This document shows, one piece after another, positions 38,788 to 48,633 of a stretch of DNA of 60,446 nucleotides. Below the pieces are notes generated by a model. That model was not told the DNA's origin, did not search any database, and saw nothing but the letters and a program-made list of their open reading frames with translations. The DNA is taken from positions 282,011 to 342,456 of the forward strand of contig JAMPDE010000002.1 in the NCBI GenBank assembly GCA_023665825.1, written 5' to 3'. Positions within the stretch are counted from its first letter, which is position 1. Each line of letters opens with the position of its first letter. The position numbers and the translations under genes are program-made. This DNA comes from Alistipes senegalensis. GTDB taxonomy: Bacteria; Bacteroidota; Bacteroidia; Bacteroidales; Rikenellaceae.

Positions 38788-40707
38788 TTACTCTTCGATG
38801 CTCCAGCCCGGATTTTGTTCCAGCAGCGGACTTTTGTTCATTTCCTTTTCCTGAATGGGGAATAGGTAAAACTTCTCTTTCCATGTTTTGGTTATCAGCT
38901 CCTCTACGCCGAAGGTGAGTTTGCTGCCCGATTTGGTGATGATCTGCTTGTAAATCGTGACGGGCGAACGCATTTTCCAGCGGTTCAGGTCGAAGAAACG
39001 CTGCTCTTCCTGAAAAAATTCGATCCAGCGTTCATGGATGATGCGCTTGCGCATTTCGCTCTGTCCGAGTCCTGCGGGCAGCGGCGAGATGCTTTTGCCG
39101 GCAGCCGCTTTGGGCATGCCTACGGGCCATTTGAAGTCCTGCATGTTGTAATTCGGGAACTTCGCGCGTTCGCGTACCAGATTGACCGCCTCGCGCGCTG
39201 ACATGGGATACCCGGCCGGCACCGCATCGGGGTCGCCGAAGGCTTCGTTTACCGCTTCGGCGTAATTGAGCAGGATCTCGGCGTAGCGGAAAATGATGAA
39301 GTTGTGATTCACTTTCAGTATTGTGCCGTATCCGGTGATGTTCGCCCATGCGTCGAGGAACTTGCGGTTGAAGAACCCCGTGCAGTAGAAACCTTTGGCT
39401 GTGGCGTCGTGGGTGCCGCCGACGTACGACTCGAATTTCGGCGTATCGGTGGCCGTCGTGCCCCGGGCGGGCCACGGCTCGCCGTTGTACCAGACCGACT
39501 GGTAGAAACGCGGATCGCGGTTCACATAGGGATTCTGGGGGTCGAAGCCGCTTTCAGGATCGGTTCCGTTTGTCTCATGGAGTTGTAGCAGCTTGTCGAG
39601 ACCGAGCAGATGGGTCGAAACCACATTGCCTTGTTCGTCGAGTTTGACGACCTCGTATTCGGCTACGGTATTCAAGGTGGGGAAGTTGTTCAGCACGCCA
39701 AATGCGTAGTTGAACAACTGGCCGGGAAGACAGTTTCGTTCGAGTCGGACGGCGAACTGATCCTGTTGGTAGGCCAGAATGATTTCGGGACTGTAGCGGC
39801 GGAGAAACAGATCTTCGTAATCGCCGTAACGTTCGGGATCGGTACTTTGGTGCAAGGCGTAGCCGTGGGTGTTTTCGAGGAAATACTTGGCCGCTTCGGC
39901 TGCGATTTTCCACTTTTCGGCATTGTATTCGCCTCGAAAAGCACTGCCGGCGGGATTCTGCATGTCGTTGAATAGCGGGCTGGCTGCCAGGAGGCGTACG
40001 CGGGAAATCAGTGCGTAGCAGGCGCCTTTGGTGGCGCGTCCCCATTCCGAGTCCGCGTATTCGTCCACATGGGGCAGGTCGTCTGCGGCCTGCATCGCTT
40101 CGGAACAGATGAATTCGACTACTTCATCGAATTCGGCGCGTGCTCCGTGCAACTCTGCTGCATCGTCGGGTCCGAGTACACGGGTTACGATGGGTACGCC
40201 GCCGTAGAATTTCAACAGTTCGTAGTAGAACAATGCGCGCAGGAAACGGGCTTCACCTTTCATTCGCGTGCGTACGCCCTCGTCGATGAACGGTTCGGGG
40301 GAGTCGGGAATTTCGTCGGCATGCTCCAGAAAACGGCATGCCGCACGAATCGCCGTATAGTATTTTTCCCAAGGATCGTAGTTGAGAAGCATGTCGGTCG
40401 TCGCCCATGCTCCGACGCTCATTTTATAAGCATTGTCCCAGTTGGCCTTCCAGATGCCTTCATCGACGGCATTGCCGAGGAACCCGCCCGAATCGTTGCT
40501 CCCGAAAACCATGAATCCGTCGTTCATGCTTTTGTAGATATTGCTCAAAAACCATGTGGCATTGTAGGGATCGCTGAAGACCATGTTTTCGTAGATGTCG
40601 TTCGACTCCTCTTTGTCCAGTAGGCTCGAACTGTCTTCGCAGCCCACGACGCCCGACAAGAGAGCCAGTGCACATATGATACCGTATTTGTTTATTTTCG
40701 TAGCCAT
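38788..40707 (-). CDS. SusD/RagB-type glycan-binding lipoprotein (second pair)
   Basis: A 639-residue surface lipoprotein; lipobox LSGVVGC at residues 17-23. SusD family features: N-terminal TPR-rich part (ATWFLSNIYKSMNDGF, GEARFLRALFYYELLKFYGGVPIVTRVL), then FRYAEILLNYAEAVNEAFGD, the C-terminal ERWIEFFQEEQRFFDLNRWK and the ending SPLLEQNPGW. It is longer than SusD (about 550). It would form the lid on the SusC barrel encoded directly upstream (12 bp gap) and capture glycan at the cell surface. The preceding pair at 43763-48349 is a separate transporter, so operon B encodes two. Confidence 0.93.
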   Translation of the reverse strand: MATKINKYGIICALALLSGVVGCEDSSSLLDKEESNDIYENMVFSDPYNATWFLSNIYKSMNDGFMVFGSNDSGGFLGNAVDEGIWKANWDNAYKMSVGAWATTDMLLNYDPWEKYYTAIRAACRFLEHADEIPDSPEPFIDEGVRTRMKGEARFLRALFYYELLKFYGGVPIVTRVLGPDDAAELHGARAEFDEVVEFICSEAMQAADDLPHVDEYADSEWGRATKGACYALISRVRLLAASPLFNDMQNPAGSAFRGEYNAEKWKIAAEAAKYFLENTHGYALHQSTDPERYGDYEDLFLRRYSPEIILAYQQDQFAVRLERNCLPGQLFNYAFGVLNNFPTLNTVAEYEVVKLDEQGNVVSTHLLGLDKLLQLHETNGTDPESGFDPQNPYVNRDPRFYQSVWYNGEPWPARGTTATDTPKFESYVGGTHDATAKGFYCTGFFNRKFLDAWANITGYGTILKVNHNFIIFRYAEILLNYAEAVNEAFGDPDAVPAGYPMSAREAVNLVRERAKFPNYNMQDFKWPVGMPKAAAGKSISPLPAGLGQSEMRKRIIHERWIEFFQEEQRFFDLNRWKMRSPVTIYKQIITKSGSKLTFGVEELITKTWKEKFYLFPIQEKEMNKSPLLEQNPGWSIEE

Positions 40708-40719
40708 TGCTGGTATGGA

Positions 40720-43700
40720 TTAGAAGTTAATGTTGATACCGAAATTCCACATCTTCATCTGCGGGTAGAAATAGCCTGTTTCATCCCCCATTTCGGGATC
40801 GAAGTTCTTGATCTCCGAGAATGTCAACAGGTTGTTGCCGCCCACGTAGATGCGTATGGAGTTCAGCCCGATGAACCGGAGCTGCCGTTTGTTGAATGTG
40901 TAGCCGATTTCGATGCTTTTGAGCCGGAGATAATCGCCCTTTTTCAGATAGAATGTATTGGTGCACTGGTTGTGCTTGTTCGTAGTGCTTGACAGACGCG
41001 GGTATTTGATCGTCTCCCCGTTCTGCCAGCGCTCTTCGGTCCAGCGGTAGAGATGGATGTCTTGGAAGCGGTTGCGTTCGCGCACCGGTTCGTAGAGCGA
41101 CTTGGTCATCAGTTTGCTGTTGCCGCCGGCACCCTGCCACATCATGCTGAAATCGAAATTCCGAAAGCTCAGGCCGAACGTGAAGTTGTAGACGAAACGC
41201 GGTATCTTCGACCGCCCGATAGGGCCTTCGTCGAACGAGTCGATCACTCCGTCGTCGTTGCGGTCCCAGTACATGAAGTCGCCCGGTTGTACGGGATATT
41301 GAGGTTGCGGCAGGTCGGGATTCAGCACGCGTAGGCCGTCGATCGTGGTGAAGTCGTCGGGCAGGTAGTAGCGCAGGACCGTGTGGCCGAAATACTGGCC
41401 GATCGGTTTGCCGGTCTGACGCAGATATTCGTATTTGGGCTCGACTTCGTCCTTGTAGAGCACCTTGTTTTTCGAGTAGGAGAACATGCCCGATACGAAC
41501 CAGCTGAAATTCCGGTTCACGACGTCGCGGTATCCGGCTTCGATTTCAAAACCTTCGTTGCGGACCTTGCCGAGATTCTCCTTGGCCGTGCCGACGCCGA
41601 GTATCTGGGGCGTTGTGTTGCGCGAGATGAAGATCTTTTCGCGGTCTTCGCGGAAGATGTCGGCGTTCAGTGTCAGCTTGTCGAAGAAGGTCAGGTCGAT
41701 ACCGACGTTGGTCTTCTTGCCGATTTCCCATGTGACGTTTGTGTTGCCGAGCGCCCCTTCGGACAGGGTGGGCATCCCTCCGAAACCGTTGTCCTTGCCG
41801 AAGAAGTAATTCCCGTTCTTGTCGTAGGTTTGCAGGTATAGGAAGCGGTCCGACCCGATCTTGTCGTTGCCGACCTCGCCGTAGGAGGCGCGCAGTTTCA
41901 TGAAGGTGATGAAAGGCAGCGACCGCTGTATGAATCCTTCGTTGGAGAGGACGTAACCGAGTGCGAACGATGGGAAGAAATCGTAGCGGTGTCCCTTGTC
42001 GAATTGGTCGGAGCCGTTGTAGCCCAGATTCACTTCGGCGAGGTACTTGCTCTTGTAGGCATAGGTCGCACGGGCCGCATACCCCAGAAACGCACGCGGA
42101 AGCACGGCATTGTTATTTTCTTTGGTCTGCGTGTATACTGCCATGGCCGTGACGGCATGGTCGCCGAAAGTGCGGTCGTAGTTGATTCCTACCTCGATAT
42201 TGGTCCGGCGGCGGTGCCCTTTGCCCGACAGGGAAGTGATCGAGGGGGCGCTTTCTTCTTTGGCAAGCGTTTTTTCCGTGTCGCTGACATACCGGTATGT
42301 AGGCGGTCGGTAGCTGACTTTCGTGCCGTCGTCGTAGTAACTGTTGAAACTTACCAAACCGCGTGCGGAGAGGCCTTTGGTCACGAAATCCAGTTTTTGG
42401 TGCAGTTTGACCGTGCCTTCCAGACTATTGGAGGCGAGGCGCGAATAGCCCCAGTCGCTGAGCATGGCCATCAGGTTCTCCGCTTCGTTATCCGAACTGG
42501 CACCGTAAGAGCCGTCGGGAAGCAGGTAAGGGTAGGACATCGGGGGCGTTTCGTACATCATCGAGAATATCAGGTTGTCGTTGAGACCCTGACTGTTGTT
42601 CTGCTTTTGGTCGAGACGTCCGTTGAGATCGAGGCTCAGCTCGGTGGTCTTCGTCAGCGAGAAGTCGAGGTTGGCCCGGAGGTTGATGCGTTTGAAATTG
42701 GCGTTCGACGGATATTTGCCGTTGAACTGCCGGTAGATGCCTTCCTGCGAAAGTCCGTTCAGCGCCACATAATAGCGTACGTTGTCCGTACCGCCGCGCA
42801 CGTTGACGTTGAGCTTGTGCATCGGTGTCGTTTTGCGCAAGAAATCCTTTACATAGTCGTTGTCGGGATGGGTGTAGGGCGAATCACCCAGCCGGTAGTG
42901 TTCGATGTCCTCTTCGGTGAATGCAGGGCGTGCGCCGTCGTTGGCGAGCGATTCGTTGCGCAACACTGCGTGGTCGTATGATCCGAGAAAAGTCGGGAGG
43001 CGGGTCGGCTGCTGCAGCGTGAAAGTATAGTTCATGTTGAACTTCGGAGCACCTTTCGAACCGCGTTTGGTCGTAATCAGGATTACGCCGTTGGCACCGC
43101 GCACACCGTAGACGGCAGTCGCCGAAGCATCTTTGAGTACGGAGAGCTGCGCAATATCTTCCGGGTCGACCTGCGAATAGTCGCGTTCGACGCCGTCGAC
43201 CAGTACCAGCGGGGCCGAATCGCCGCTCATCGTGGCGATACCTCGCACATAGATCTCGGCGTCGTCGCTTCCCGGACGGCCCGAAGGCACGGTAAACGTC
43301 ACACCGGCCACTTTGCCGGCCAGTGCCGTACTCAGATTGGGGCTTCCCATCTGTTTGAGCTCTTCGGAAGTGGTCGAGGAGATGGCTCCTACCACGCTCT
43401 GCTTTTTCTGTACGCCGTAACCTACGACCACGACCTCCTCCACGTTGGTTGCGGAAGGTTCCATGTCGATGAGCATCGGTCGGGTCGTAATTTCGAGAAT
43501 TCGGGTGATGTAACCGATGTAAGAGGCTTGAATCGTGCTTCGCGCGTTCTTTACGTTCATCGAGAACTGCCCTTGCGAGTCGGTGACCGTACCGTTGGTG
43601 AAGTTGTCCGTCTCGACGATGCTCACACCCACCATCGGTTGGTTCAGCTCGTCCACGACCGTACCCGATACGGAGACCGGCTGGGCATGGAGCGTGCCGA

Positions 43701-43743
43701 GCGAAATCAAAATCGTTGCAAATAAAGCTATTGTCTTTTTCAT
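40720..43743 (-). CDS. SusC/RagA-type TonB-dependent glycan transporter (second pair)
   Basis: A 1007-residue outer-membrane transporter. Signal peptide MKKTIALFATILISLGTLHA, carboxypeptidase-D-like regulatory domain (VSGTVVDELNQPMVGVSI ... ARSTIQASYIGY), TonB-box region EEVVVVGYG, plug (about 115-230) with the SusC-specific SVLKDASATAVYGVRGANG, then the 22-strand barrel ending MKMWNFGININF. Length is normal for SusC. It would import oligosaccharides with energy from TonB-ExbBD, together with SusD encoded 12 bp downstream. Third gene of operon B, 19 bp after the first susD. Confidence 0.95.
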   Translation of the reverse strand: MKKTIALFATILISLGTLHAQPVSVSGTVVDELNQPMVGVSIVETDNFTNGTVTDSQGQFSMNVKNARSTIQASYIGYITRILEITTRPMLIDMEPSATNVEEVVVVGYGVQKKQSVVGAISSTTSEELKQMGSPNLSTALAGKVAGVTFTVPSGRPGSDDAEIYVRGIATMSGDSAPLVLVDGVERDYSQVDPEDIAQLSVLKDASATAVYGVRGANGVILITTKRGSKGAPKFNMNYTFTLQQPTRLPTFLGSYDHAVLRNESLANDGARPAFTEEDIEHYRLGDSPYTHPDNDYVKDFLRKTTPMHKLNVNVRGGTDNVRYYVALNGLSQEGIYRQFNGKYPSNANFKRINLRANLDFSLTKTTELSLDLNGRLDQKQNNSQGLNDNLIFSMMYETPPMSYPYLLPDGSYGASSDNEAENLMAMLSDWGYSRLASNSLEGTVKLHQKLDFVTKGLSARGLVSFNSYYDDGTKVSYRPPTYRYVSDTEKTLAKEESAPSITSLSGKGHRRRTNIEVGINYDRTFGDHAVTAMAVYTQTKENNNAVLPRAFLGYAARATYAYKSKYLAEVNLGYNGSDQFDKGHRYDFFPSFALGYVLSNEGFIQRSLPFITFMKLRASYGEVGNDKIGSDRFLYLQTYDKNGNYFFGKDNGFGGMPTLSEGALGNTNVTWEIGKKTNVGIDLTFFDKLTLNADIFREDREKIFISRNTTPQILGVGTAKENLGKVRNEGFEIEAGYRDVVNRNFSWFVSGMFSYSKNKVLYKDEVEPKYEYLRQTGKPIGQYFGHTVLRYYLPDDFTTIDGLRVLNPDLPQPQYPVQPGDFMYWDRNDDGVIDSFDEGPIGRSKIPRFVYNFTFGLSFRNFDFSMMWQGAGGNSKLMTKSLYEPVRERNRFQDIHLYRWTEERWQNGETIKYPRLSSTTNKHNQCTNTFYLKKGDYLRLKSIEIGYTFNKRQLRFIGLNSIRIYVGGNNLLTFSEIKNFDPEMGDETGYFYPQMKMWNFGININF

Positions 43744-43762
43744 GGATTTTATCTCTTATAAT

Positions 43763-45505
43763 TTACCATAACGGGTTGTTGCTTTTGATGGCGGAGTTGT
43801 TCACCACATCGCCGTTAGGAATCGGATAGAGGTAGAATTTGGGAGAGAACTGCCGGCTGCCCGCATTTTCCACGATCCGGTAGGAGAAAGCATCGCCGTT
43901 TTTGGTGATCTGCATGCCCCGAATGTTTTCGCTCAATACTTCGTCAGCGATTTTCCAGCGTTTCACGTCGTAATAGCGGTGGTCTTCGAATGCCAGTTCG
44001 ACCCGACGCTCCCGACGGATGGCGGCACGCATCGCTTCGGTGTCACCTTCGGCGGCATCCACATCGCTCTGCGAGGGGCGGAGTACGCGGCTGCGCACCG
44101 CTTTCAGCGCGTCGCGTGCCGTCAGACCGCATCCCAGCGGGTCGACGTCGGGCCCGTAAGCTTCATTGACGGCTTCGGCGTAGTCGAGCAGCAGTTCCGC
44201 ATAGCGGAACAGCGGAAAACAGTGGTTGGTGTTCGTGGGTGTTCCTGAAATCACTACTTCACTGCCGCAGAATTTGGACATGTAATACCCTGTCCGGGTC
44301 GAGGTGTTGGTGTTGTTGTGCGCTCCGCCCTGAAAGGTCTCGATCGTCGTGCCGTTCCAGTTCTGCCCGTTGTGGAAAATGCTGGCATAGAAACGCGGAT
44401 CGCGGTTGTCATAGGGATTCGTTCGGTCGTAAAGACTTTCGGGATCGTCGATCGGCAGGCCGGTTACCGTTCCGTAGGCGTCGACCATTTGTTGCGAAGG
44501 GCTCGTCAACCCCTTGCCGTTGGGAATGCCCACCGGGAAATTCTGGATCTCGACGCGGTTGCCGACTTTCGACGTGCGGGGCAGAATCAGTTCTTTGTTG
44601 CCGGAGATCACCGTGAAAAGTTTCCGGTAGTTGGCCGAGCCGTTGGTAATCACCTGTTCGTCCTTGTCCGTCTCCGCGATGGGGCTGGGCTTGTAGATGT
44701 CGTAATCGCCCAGTTTGATCACTTCGGCTGCGGCTGTTGCGGCGTACTCCCAGCGTTTCTGGTCGTAGGAACCGTAGCAGATGAATTCGTTGTCGCTGCC
44801 GTCGTATCCTTTGCCGTTGTAGAGCGGGCTGGCCGCATAAAGCAGCAGACGGGCTTTGAGGGCGAGCGCGGCACCTTTCGATGCGCGGCCGAAATTGACA
44901 TTGTTCGGTGCCGGCAGGTCCGTATACGCTTCGTCGCACAGCTCGGCGATGTAATCCACGCAATCAGCGAATGATGAGCGGGGCACGTTCAGATCCTCCG
45001 AAAGCTCGTACCTCCGGTCGATGAGCGGCACGCCGCCGTAGCGCTTGACCAGCTCGAAGTAGAAAAACGCTTTCAGAAATTTCAGTTCGGCTTGAAGCTG
45101 GAGCTTCAGATCGCGGTTGGCTTCGGGTAGTTTTTCGAGCCCGACGATGCCGATGTTGGCATCGCGGATGAATTTGTAGTTATTTTCCCAACAGCCGTCG
45201 GGATTGTTTTTTCGGGGCGTGAGCGAACCGTCGGTCAAAAAGACGATCGAAGAGCCCGGTACGGTTATCATGGCTTCGTCCGATGCCGAGGCGAGCATGG
45301 CTCCGTCTACGCGGTTGTAGCCGTTTTCGTCGGATTTGTCGAACGGAAGTCCCAGATAGACTCCGAGAACGTATCCTTCGGCTTTCTTGTCGTTCGAGAA
45401 GACAAAGTCGGAATCGTATTTGTCGAACGGCATCTCTTCGAAATCGCAGGAGACAACCGTCGCAACGAGGAACAGAAGCGAGATATATTTGAAAATGGTT
45501 TTCAT
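43763..45505 (-). CDS. SusD/RagB-type glycan-binding lipoprotein (first pair)
   Basis: A 580-residue lipoprotein with lipobox VATVVSC at the N-terminus. Family signatures: AELKFLKAFFYFELVKRYGG, RASKGAALALKARLLLYAAS, FRYAELLLDYAEAVNEAYGP, RRERRVELAFEDHRYYDVKRWK and the C-terminal NSAIKSNNPLW. Length is that of standard SusD. It shares little detailed sequence with the second SusD (38788-40707), so the pairs probably recognise different ligands or different parts of one glycan. Partner of the atypical SusC encoded 12 bp upstream. Confidence 0.94.
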   Translation of the reverse strand: MKTIFKYISLLFLVATVVSCDFEEMPFDKYDSDFVFSNDKKAEGYVLGVYLGLPFDKSDENGYNRVDGAMLASASDEAMITVPGSSIVFLTDGSLTPRKNNPDGCWENNYKFIRDANIGIVGLEKLPEANRDLKLQLQAELKFLKAFFYFELVKRYGGVPLIDRRYELSEDLNVPRSSFADCVDYIAELCDEAYTDLPAPNNVNFGRASKGAALALKARLLLYAASPLYNGKGYDGSDNEFICYGSYDQKRWEYAATAAAEVIKLGDYDIYKPSPIAETDKDEQVITNGSANYRKLFTVISGNKELILPRTSKVGNRVEIQNFPVGIPNGKGLTSPSQQMVDAYGTVTGLPIDDPESLYDRTNPYDNRDPRFYASIFHNGQNWNGTTIETFQGGAHNNTNTSTRTGYYMSKFCGSEVVISGTPTNTNHCFPLFRYAELLLDYAEAVNEAYGPDVDPLGCGLTARDALKAVRSRVLRPSQSDVDAAEGDTEAMRAAIRRERRVELAFEDHRYYDVKRWKIADEVLSENIRGMQITKNGDAFSYRIVENAGSRQFSPKFYLYPIPNGDVVNNSAIKSNNPLW

Positions 45506-45517
45506 GGCTCGGCAGGT

Positions 45518-48349
45518 TTAGAATGATATGTTGAGACCCATGCAGACGGTCCGCTGCAAAGGATAGACGGTTCCCGTCATGGTCGTTTCCGGGTCGAGAA
45601 TGTCGATCTTGTCGGAGGTGAAGAGGTTCGTTGCGGAGACATAAATGCGCAGGTTCTTCAGCCAGACGGTTTTTGCGGCGCGGGCGGGCAGCGTATAACC
45701 CAGTTCGACGCTTTTCAGACGCAGATAGGAGGCGTCGCGGAGCCAGTAGTCAGAGTTCGGGCCTCGGTTGTTGCCGTCGTTGCCCGTCAGGCTGAGACGG
45801 GGGTATTTGGCTGTCAGGCGGGTGTCGATGCCGTTGGCGGGATCATAGGCCCAGCGGTCGAGGTGATGCTCCATCACGTTGCCCTTTCCGTCGGGACGGA
45901 ATTCCCAGTAGACGTATCCGCCCAGTTTTTTCTGTACGTTGCCCACACCTTGAAATGCGACGTTCAGATCGAAGCCGCGATAGTTCAGGTCGATGCCGAA
46001 TCCGTAAACGTATTCGGGGATGTCGCCGTAACCGAGATAGGTGCGGTCGTCTTCGTTGATATAGCCGTCTTTGCTCAGGTCCAGATAGCGGATGTCGCCG
46101 GGGTTGTAGGTGCCGTAGGTCTGCGTCGCATGGTCGGCGATCTCGGCGTAGTCGAAGAAGAGCCCGTCGGATTTCAGGCCGAACGAAGAGTTGATCGGAT
46201 AGCCTGTCTTTTTATTGAAGCGATAGGTCGCATCGGTTTCCTGCATCTCTTTCACGCGGTTGCGGGCGAAGCTGAAATTTCCGTAGACCGAGTAGCCTAA
46301 CTTGCCGATGCGCGACGTGTAGTCGGTGGCGATCTCGAATCCGCTGTTTGTCATGCGGCCTATGTTATTCTTGATCGACCCGCGAACGCCGATGATGTCG
46401 GGGATGCTTGCCTGTCCGATGATCAGGTGGTCGTTGTTTTCGTAAAAGCCGTCGACCGACAGGGACCATTTGTCTTTGAACATCCGTATGTCCACTCCGA
46501 CATTGGTCTTGTGCGAACGTTCGGCCATGATGTTGTTCACGCCGACCTGCGATTCCCGGAATCCCTGCATCGAGGCGAGCGACTGTCCTTGGAGGTAGGT
46601 GCTGCCGAGCGAACTGAAGAACGAGCTTTTCTGGAAATAGCTGATGTTGGTGTCGTTGCCCGAAACTCCGTAGGAAGCCCTCAATTTGAGGAAACTGATG
46701 AATGTTTTGTTTTTCAGGAAGTTTTCTTCGGAAATGATCCAGCCGGCGGAGACCGAAGGGAAGACGTTGTAGCCGTTTCCGCCGATTTGCTCGCTGCCCT
46801 GACAGGCGATGGTGAAGTCGGCGATGTAGCGGCGTTTGAAATCGTAGTGGGCGTAGGCGAACAGCCCTTTGTAGATATGGGGCATGATCTTGCCGTTGCC
46901 GGATTCGTTGTTGTAGTTGATGAATATCCGGCCCGAAAGATTATGATTACCGAACGACCGGGCGTAGTCGAGTCCCGCCTGCAAGTCCAGTGTGCGGTAG
47001 TTGTTCGAGAAACTGTTGTCGTTTTTTTGGGTGGCGGGGTTTTTCGTTCCCTGCTGGTTGTTGAGGCTGCCGTCGTACACCACGAATCCGACGTTGCGGT
47101 TGATGGCCTGCTCGAAATAGCTGTCGAATGAGAACGAACCGAAAACCGAGAGCCCCCGCGTGATGAAGTCTAGCTTGTGGTCGAGTTTCAGCGTGGCGTA
47201 GTTGGAACGGGTCTGGAAGATCGAGTATCCGCTGTTGTTGAGCAATCCGTAAGGGTTGTTGAGGTATTGGGAGGTGCCGCTGAGCGATCCGTCTTCGTTA
47301 AAGATCGGGTGGGCGTTGGGAGGCGTCTGCGTCAATGCATTCAGAATACGGGATGTGCTGTTTGAATAGGCGCCCGGGTAATTCCATTTGGACATCAGCG
47401 ACGCGATGTCGAGACCGATGACGAACCGTTCGGTGACGTTTACGTCGACGTTGCCCCGTAGCGAATAATTCTCGTAGCTGGCGTTGGTCTTGTAGGTGTT
47501 GGCGCTCTTGTCCACGTTGTAGAGTCCCGAATTGTCCACGTATCCTACGGAGGCGTAGTAGCGTACGCGTTCCGTACCGCCCCGTACGCTTACGTTGTAG
47601 CGCTGCACGACGGAAAATTTTTTCATGAATTCGTCCATCCAGTCGACATCGGGATAGTTGTAGGGGTCGTCGCCACGGAGGTAGGCGTCGAGCGCATACC
47701 GGTCGTATTTGGGCGATCCGCCGTCGTTGACCGCCGCTTCGTTATAGAGGCGTGCGTAGTTGTACGATCCGAGATATTTCGGCAGGCGTGTCGGAGTATG
47801 AAACCCTACTCCGGCGTCGAGACTTACCGTCAGGGGTTGCATGCGGCCATGCTTCGTCGTGATCAGCACGACACCGTTCGCTCCCCGCAGACCATAAAGG
47901 GCGGTCGCTGCGGCGTCTTTCAGAATCGTAATCGATTCGATGTCGGCCGGAGAGATTCGGTTGGCATCTTTGCGCACGTAACCGTCCACCAGAATGGCGG
48001 CCTGCCGGGAGTCGGACGAGATGCTCCGAAGTCCCCGTATGTACATCGAATTGGATTCGATGCCCAGTTCTCCGTCGTGCTGGATGCCCAGAAATCCGGT
48101 CACCCGCCCGTTGAGCAGGTTCGTCCGGTTGATTCCGGGCAGGTATTCCAGTTGCCAGCCCCCGATGGAAGATACGGCGGCCGTAGTCAGATCCTTGTCG
48201 GACGCATGGTAGGGCGATACCATGACCGTGTTCGCTTTTACCGCGAGCGAGTCTGGCACGGCGGCAGCCGCTTCCGGAGCATACATCGGAGACAGACTCG
48301 CCAGAAGGAGACCGGCACATGTCAAATCTTTGAGTCGAGATACTCTCAT
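45518..48349 (-). CDS. SusC-type TonB-dependent transporter lacking the N-terminal regulatory domain (first pair)
   Basis: A 943-residue outer-membrane transporter and first gene of operon B. The start at 48349 gives the signal peptide MRVSRLKDLTCAGLLLASLS; the open frame extends to 48439 through promoter sequence. Unlike the second SusC it has no carboxypeptidase-D-like domain and no VVVVGYG box: about 30 residues after the signal peptide (VKANTVMVSPYHASDKDL) the plug begins, with MYIRGLRSISSDSRQAAIL and TILKDAAATALYGLRGANG intact. The barrel is complete and ends MGLNISF. TVMVSPY may stand in for the TonB box, or coupling may differ. The partner SusD follows after 12 bp. Confidence 0.9.
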   Translation of the reverse strand: MRVSRLKDLTCAGLLLASLSPMYAPEAAAAVPDSLAVKANTVMVSPYHASDKDLTTAAVSSIGGWQLEYLPGINRTNLLNGRVTGFLGIQHDGELGIESNSMYIRGLRSISSDSRQAAILVDGYVRKDANRISPADIESITILKDAAATALYGLRGANGVVLITTKHGRMQPLTVSLDAGVGFHTPTRLPKYLGSYNYARLYNEAAVNDGGSPKYDRYALDAYLRGDDPYNYPDVDWMDEFMKKFSVVQRYNVSVRGGTERVRYYASVGYVDNSGLYNVDKSANTYKTNASYENYSLRGNVDVNVTERFVIGLDIASLMSKWNYPGAYSNSTSRILNALTQTPPNAHPIFNEDGSLSGTSQYLNNPYGLLNNSGYSIFQTRSNYATLKLDHKLDFITRGLSVFGSFSFDSYFEQAINRNVGFVVYDGSLNNQQGTKNPATQKNDNSFSNNYRTLDLQAGLDYARSFGNHNLSGRIFINYNNESGNGKIMPHIYKGLFAYAHYDFKRRYIADFTIACQGSEQIGGNGYNVFPSVSAGWIISEENFLKNKTFISFLKLRASYGVSGNDTNISYFQKSSFFSSLGSTYLQGQSLASMQGFRESQVGVNNIMAERSHKTNVGVDIRMFKDKWSLSVDGFYENNDHLIIGQASIPDIIGVRGSIKNNIGRMTNSGFEIATDYTSRIGKLGYSVYGNFSFARNRVKEMQETDATYRFNKKTGYPINSSFGLKSDGLFFDYAEIADHATQTYGTYNPGDIRYLDLSKDGYINEDDRTYLGYGDIPEYVYGFGIDLNYRGFDLNVAFQGVGNVQKKLGGYVYWEFRPDGKGNVMEHHLDRWAYDPANGIDTRLTAKYPRLSLTGNDGNNRGPNSDYWLRDASYLRLKSVELGYTLPARAAKTVWLKNLRIYVSATNLFTSDKIDILDPETTMTGTVYPLQRTVCMGLNISF

Positions 48350-48426
48350 AAGAAAAGTTTTTGGGTTAATAGTTTGGTTGTCGTTGGTTCGGGTTGCGGT
48401 TTGTTCCGTATAAAGCGACCCGTTCG

Positions 48427-48434
48427 CAAAATTC
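48427..48434 (-). promoter_or_regulatory. -7-like box of glycan operon B
   Basis: GAATTTTG on the minus strand differs from TAnnTTTG by one base. It is followed by CGA exactly as at the operon A box (26017-26024) and sits at the same distance from the shared 14-bp element. Confidence 0.45.
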
Positions 48435-48468
48435 ATCAATTCGATTGTTAGAAAAGACTACATTTTCT

Positions 48469-48482
48469 TCAAAAAATAACAC
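48469..48482 (-). promoter_or_regulatory. Shared 14-bp element, copy 2 (candidate HTCS operator)
   Basis: GTGTTATTTTTTGA on the minus strand, identical to 26059-26072, with the same 34-bp gap to the -7-like box. It stands 120 bp upstream of the first susC ATG, in front of the operon that encodes the HTCS. Confidence 0.6.
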
Positions 48483-48625
48483 GTCGGAAAAAAGAGCGTG
48501 CGCGGCGAATCGGATGCGGAGGCGGCCGGAACGGGTGCGATATGACGGGAAAGCGGAGAGTGTCTCCGGTTTCGGCTGCGCTATTTTTTGGCGAATTTCT
48601 GCTATTCCGCTTCATTCGGATGCGA

Positions 48626-48633
48626 TATATTTG
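48626..48633 (+). promoter_or_regulatory. -7 promoter box of glycan operon C
   Basis: TATATTTG fits TAnnTTTG and lies 47 bp before the ATG at 48681. No good -33 element and no plus-strand copy of the 14-bp element was seen. Confidence 0.45.
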
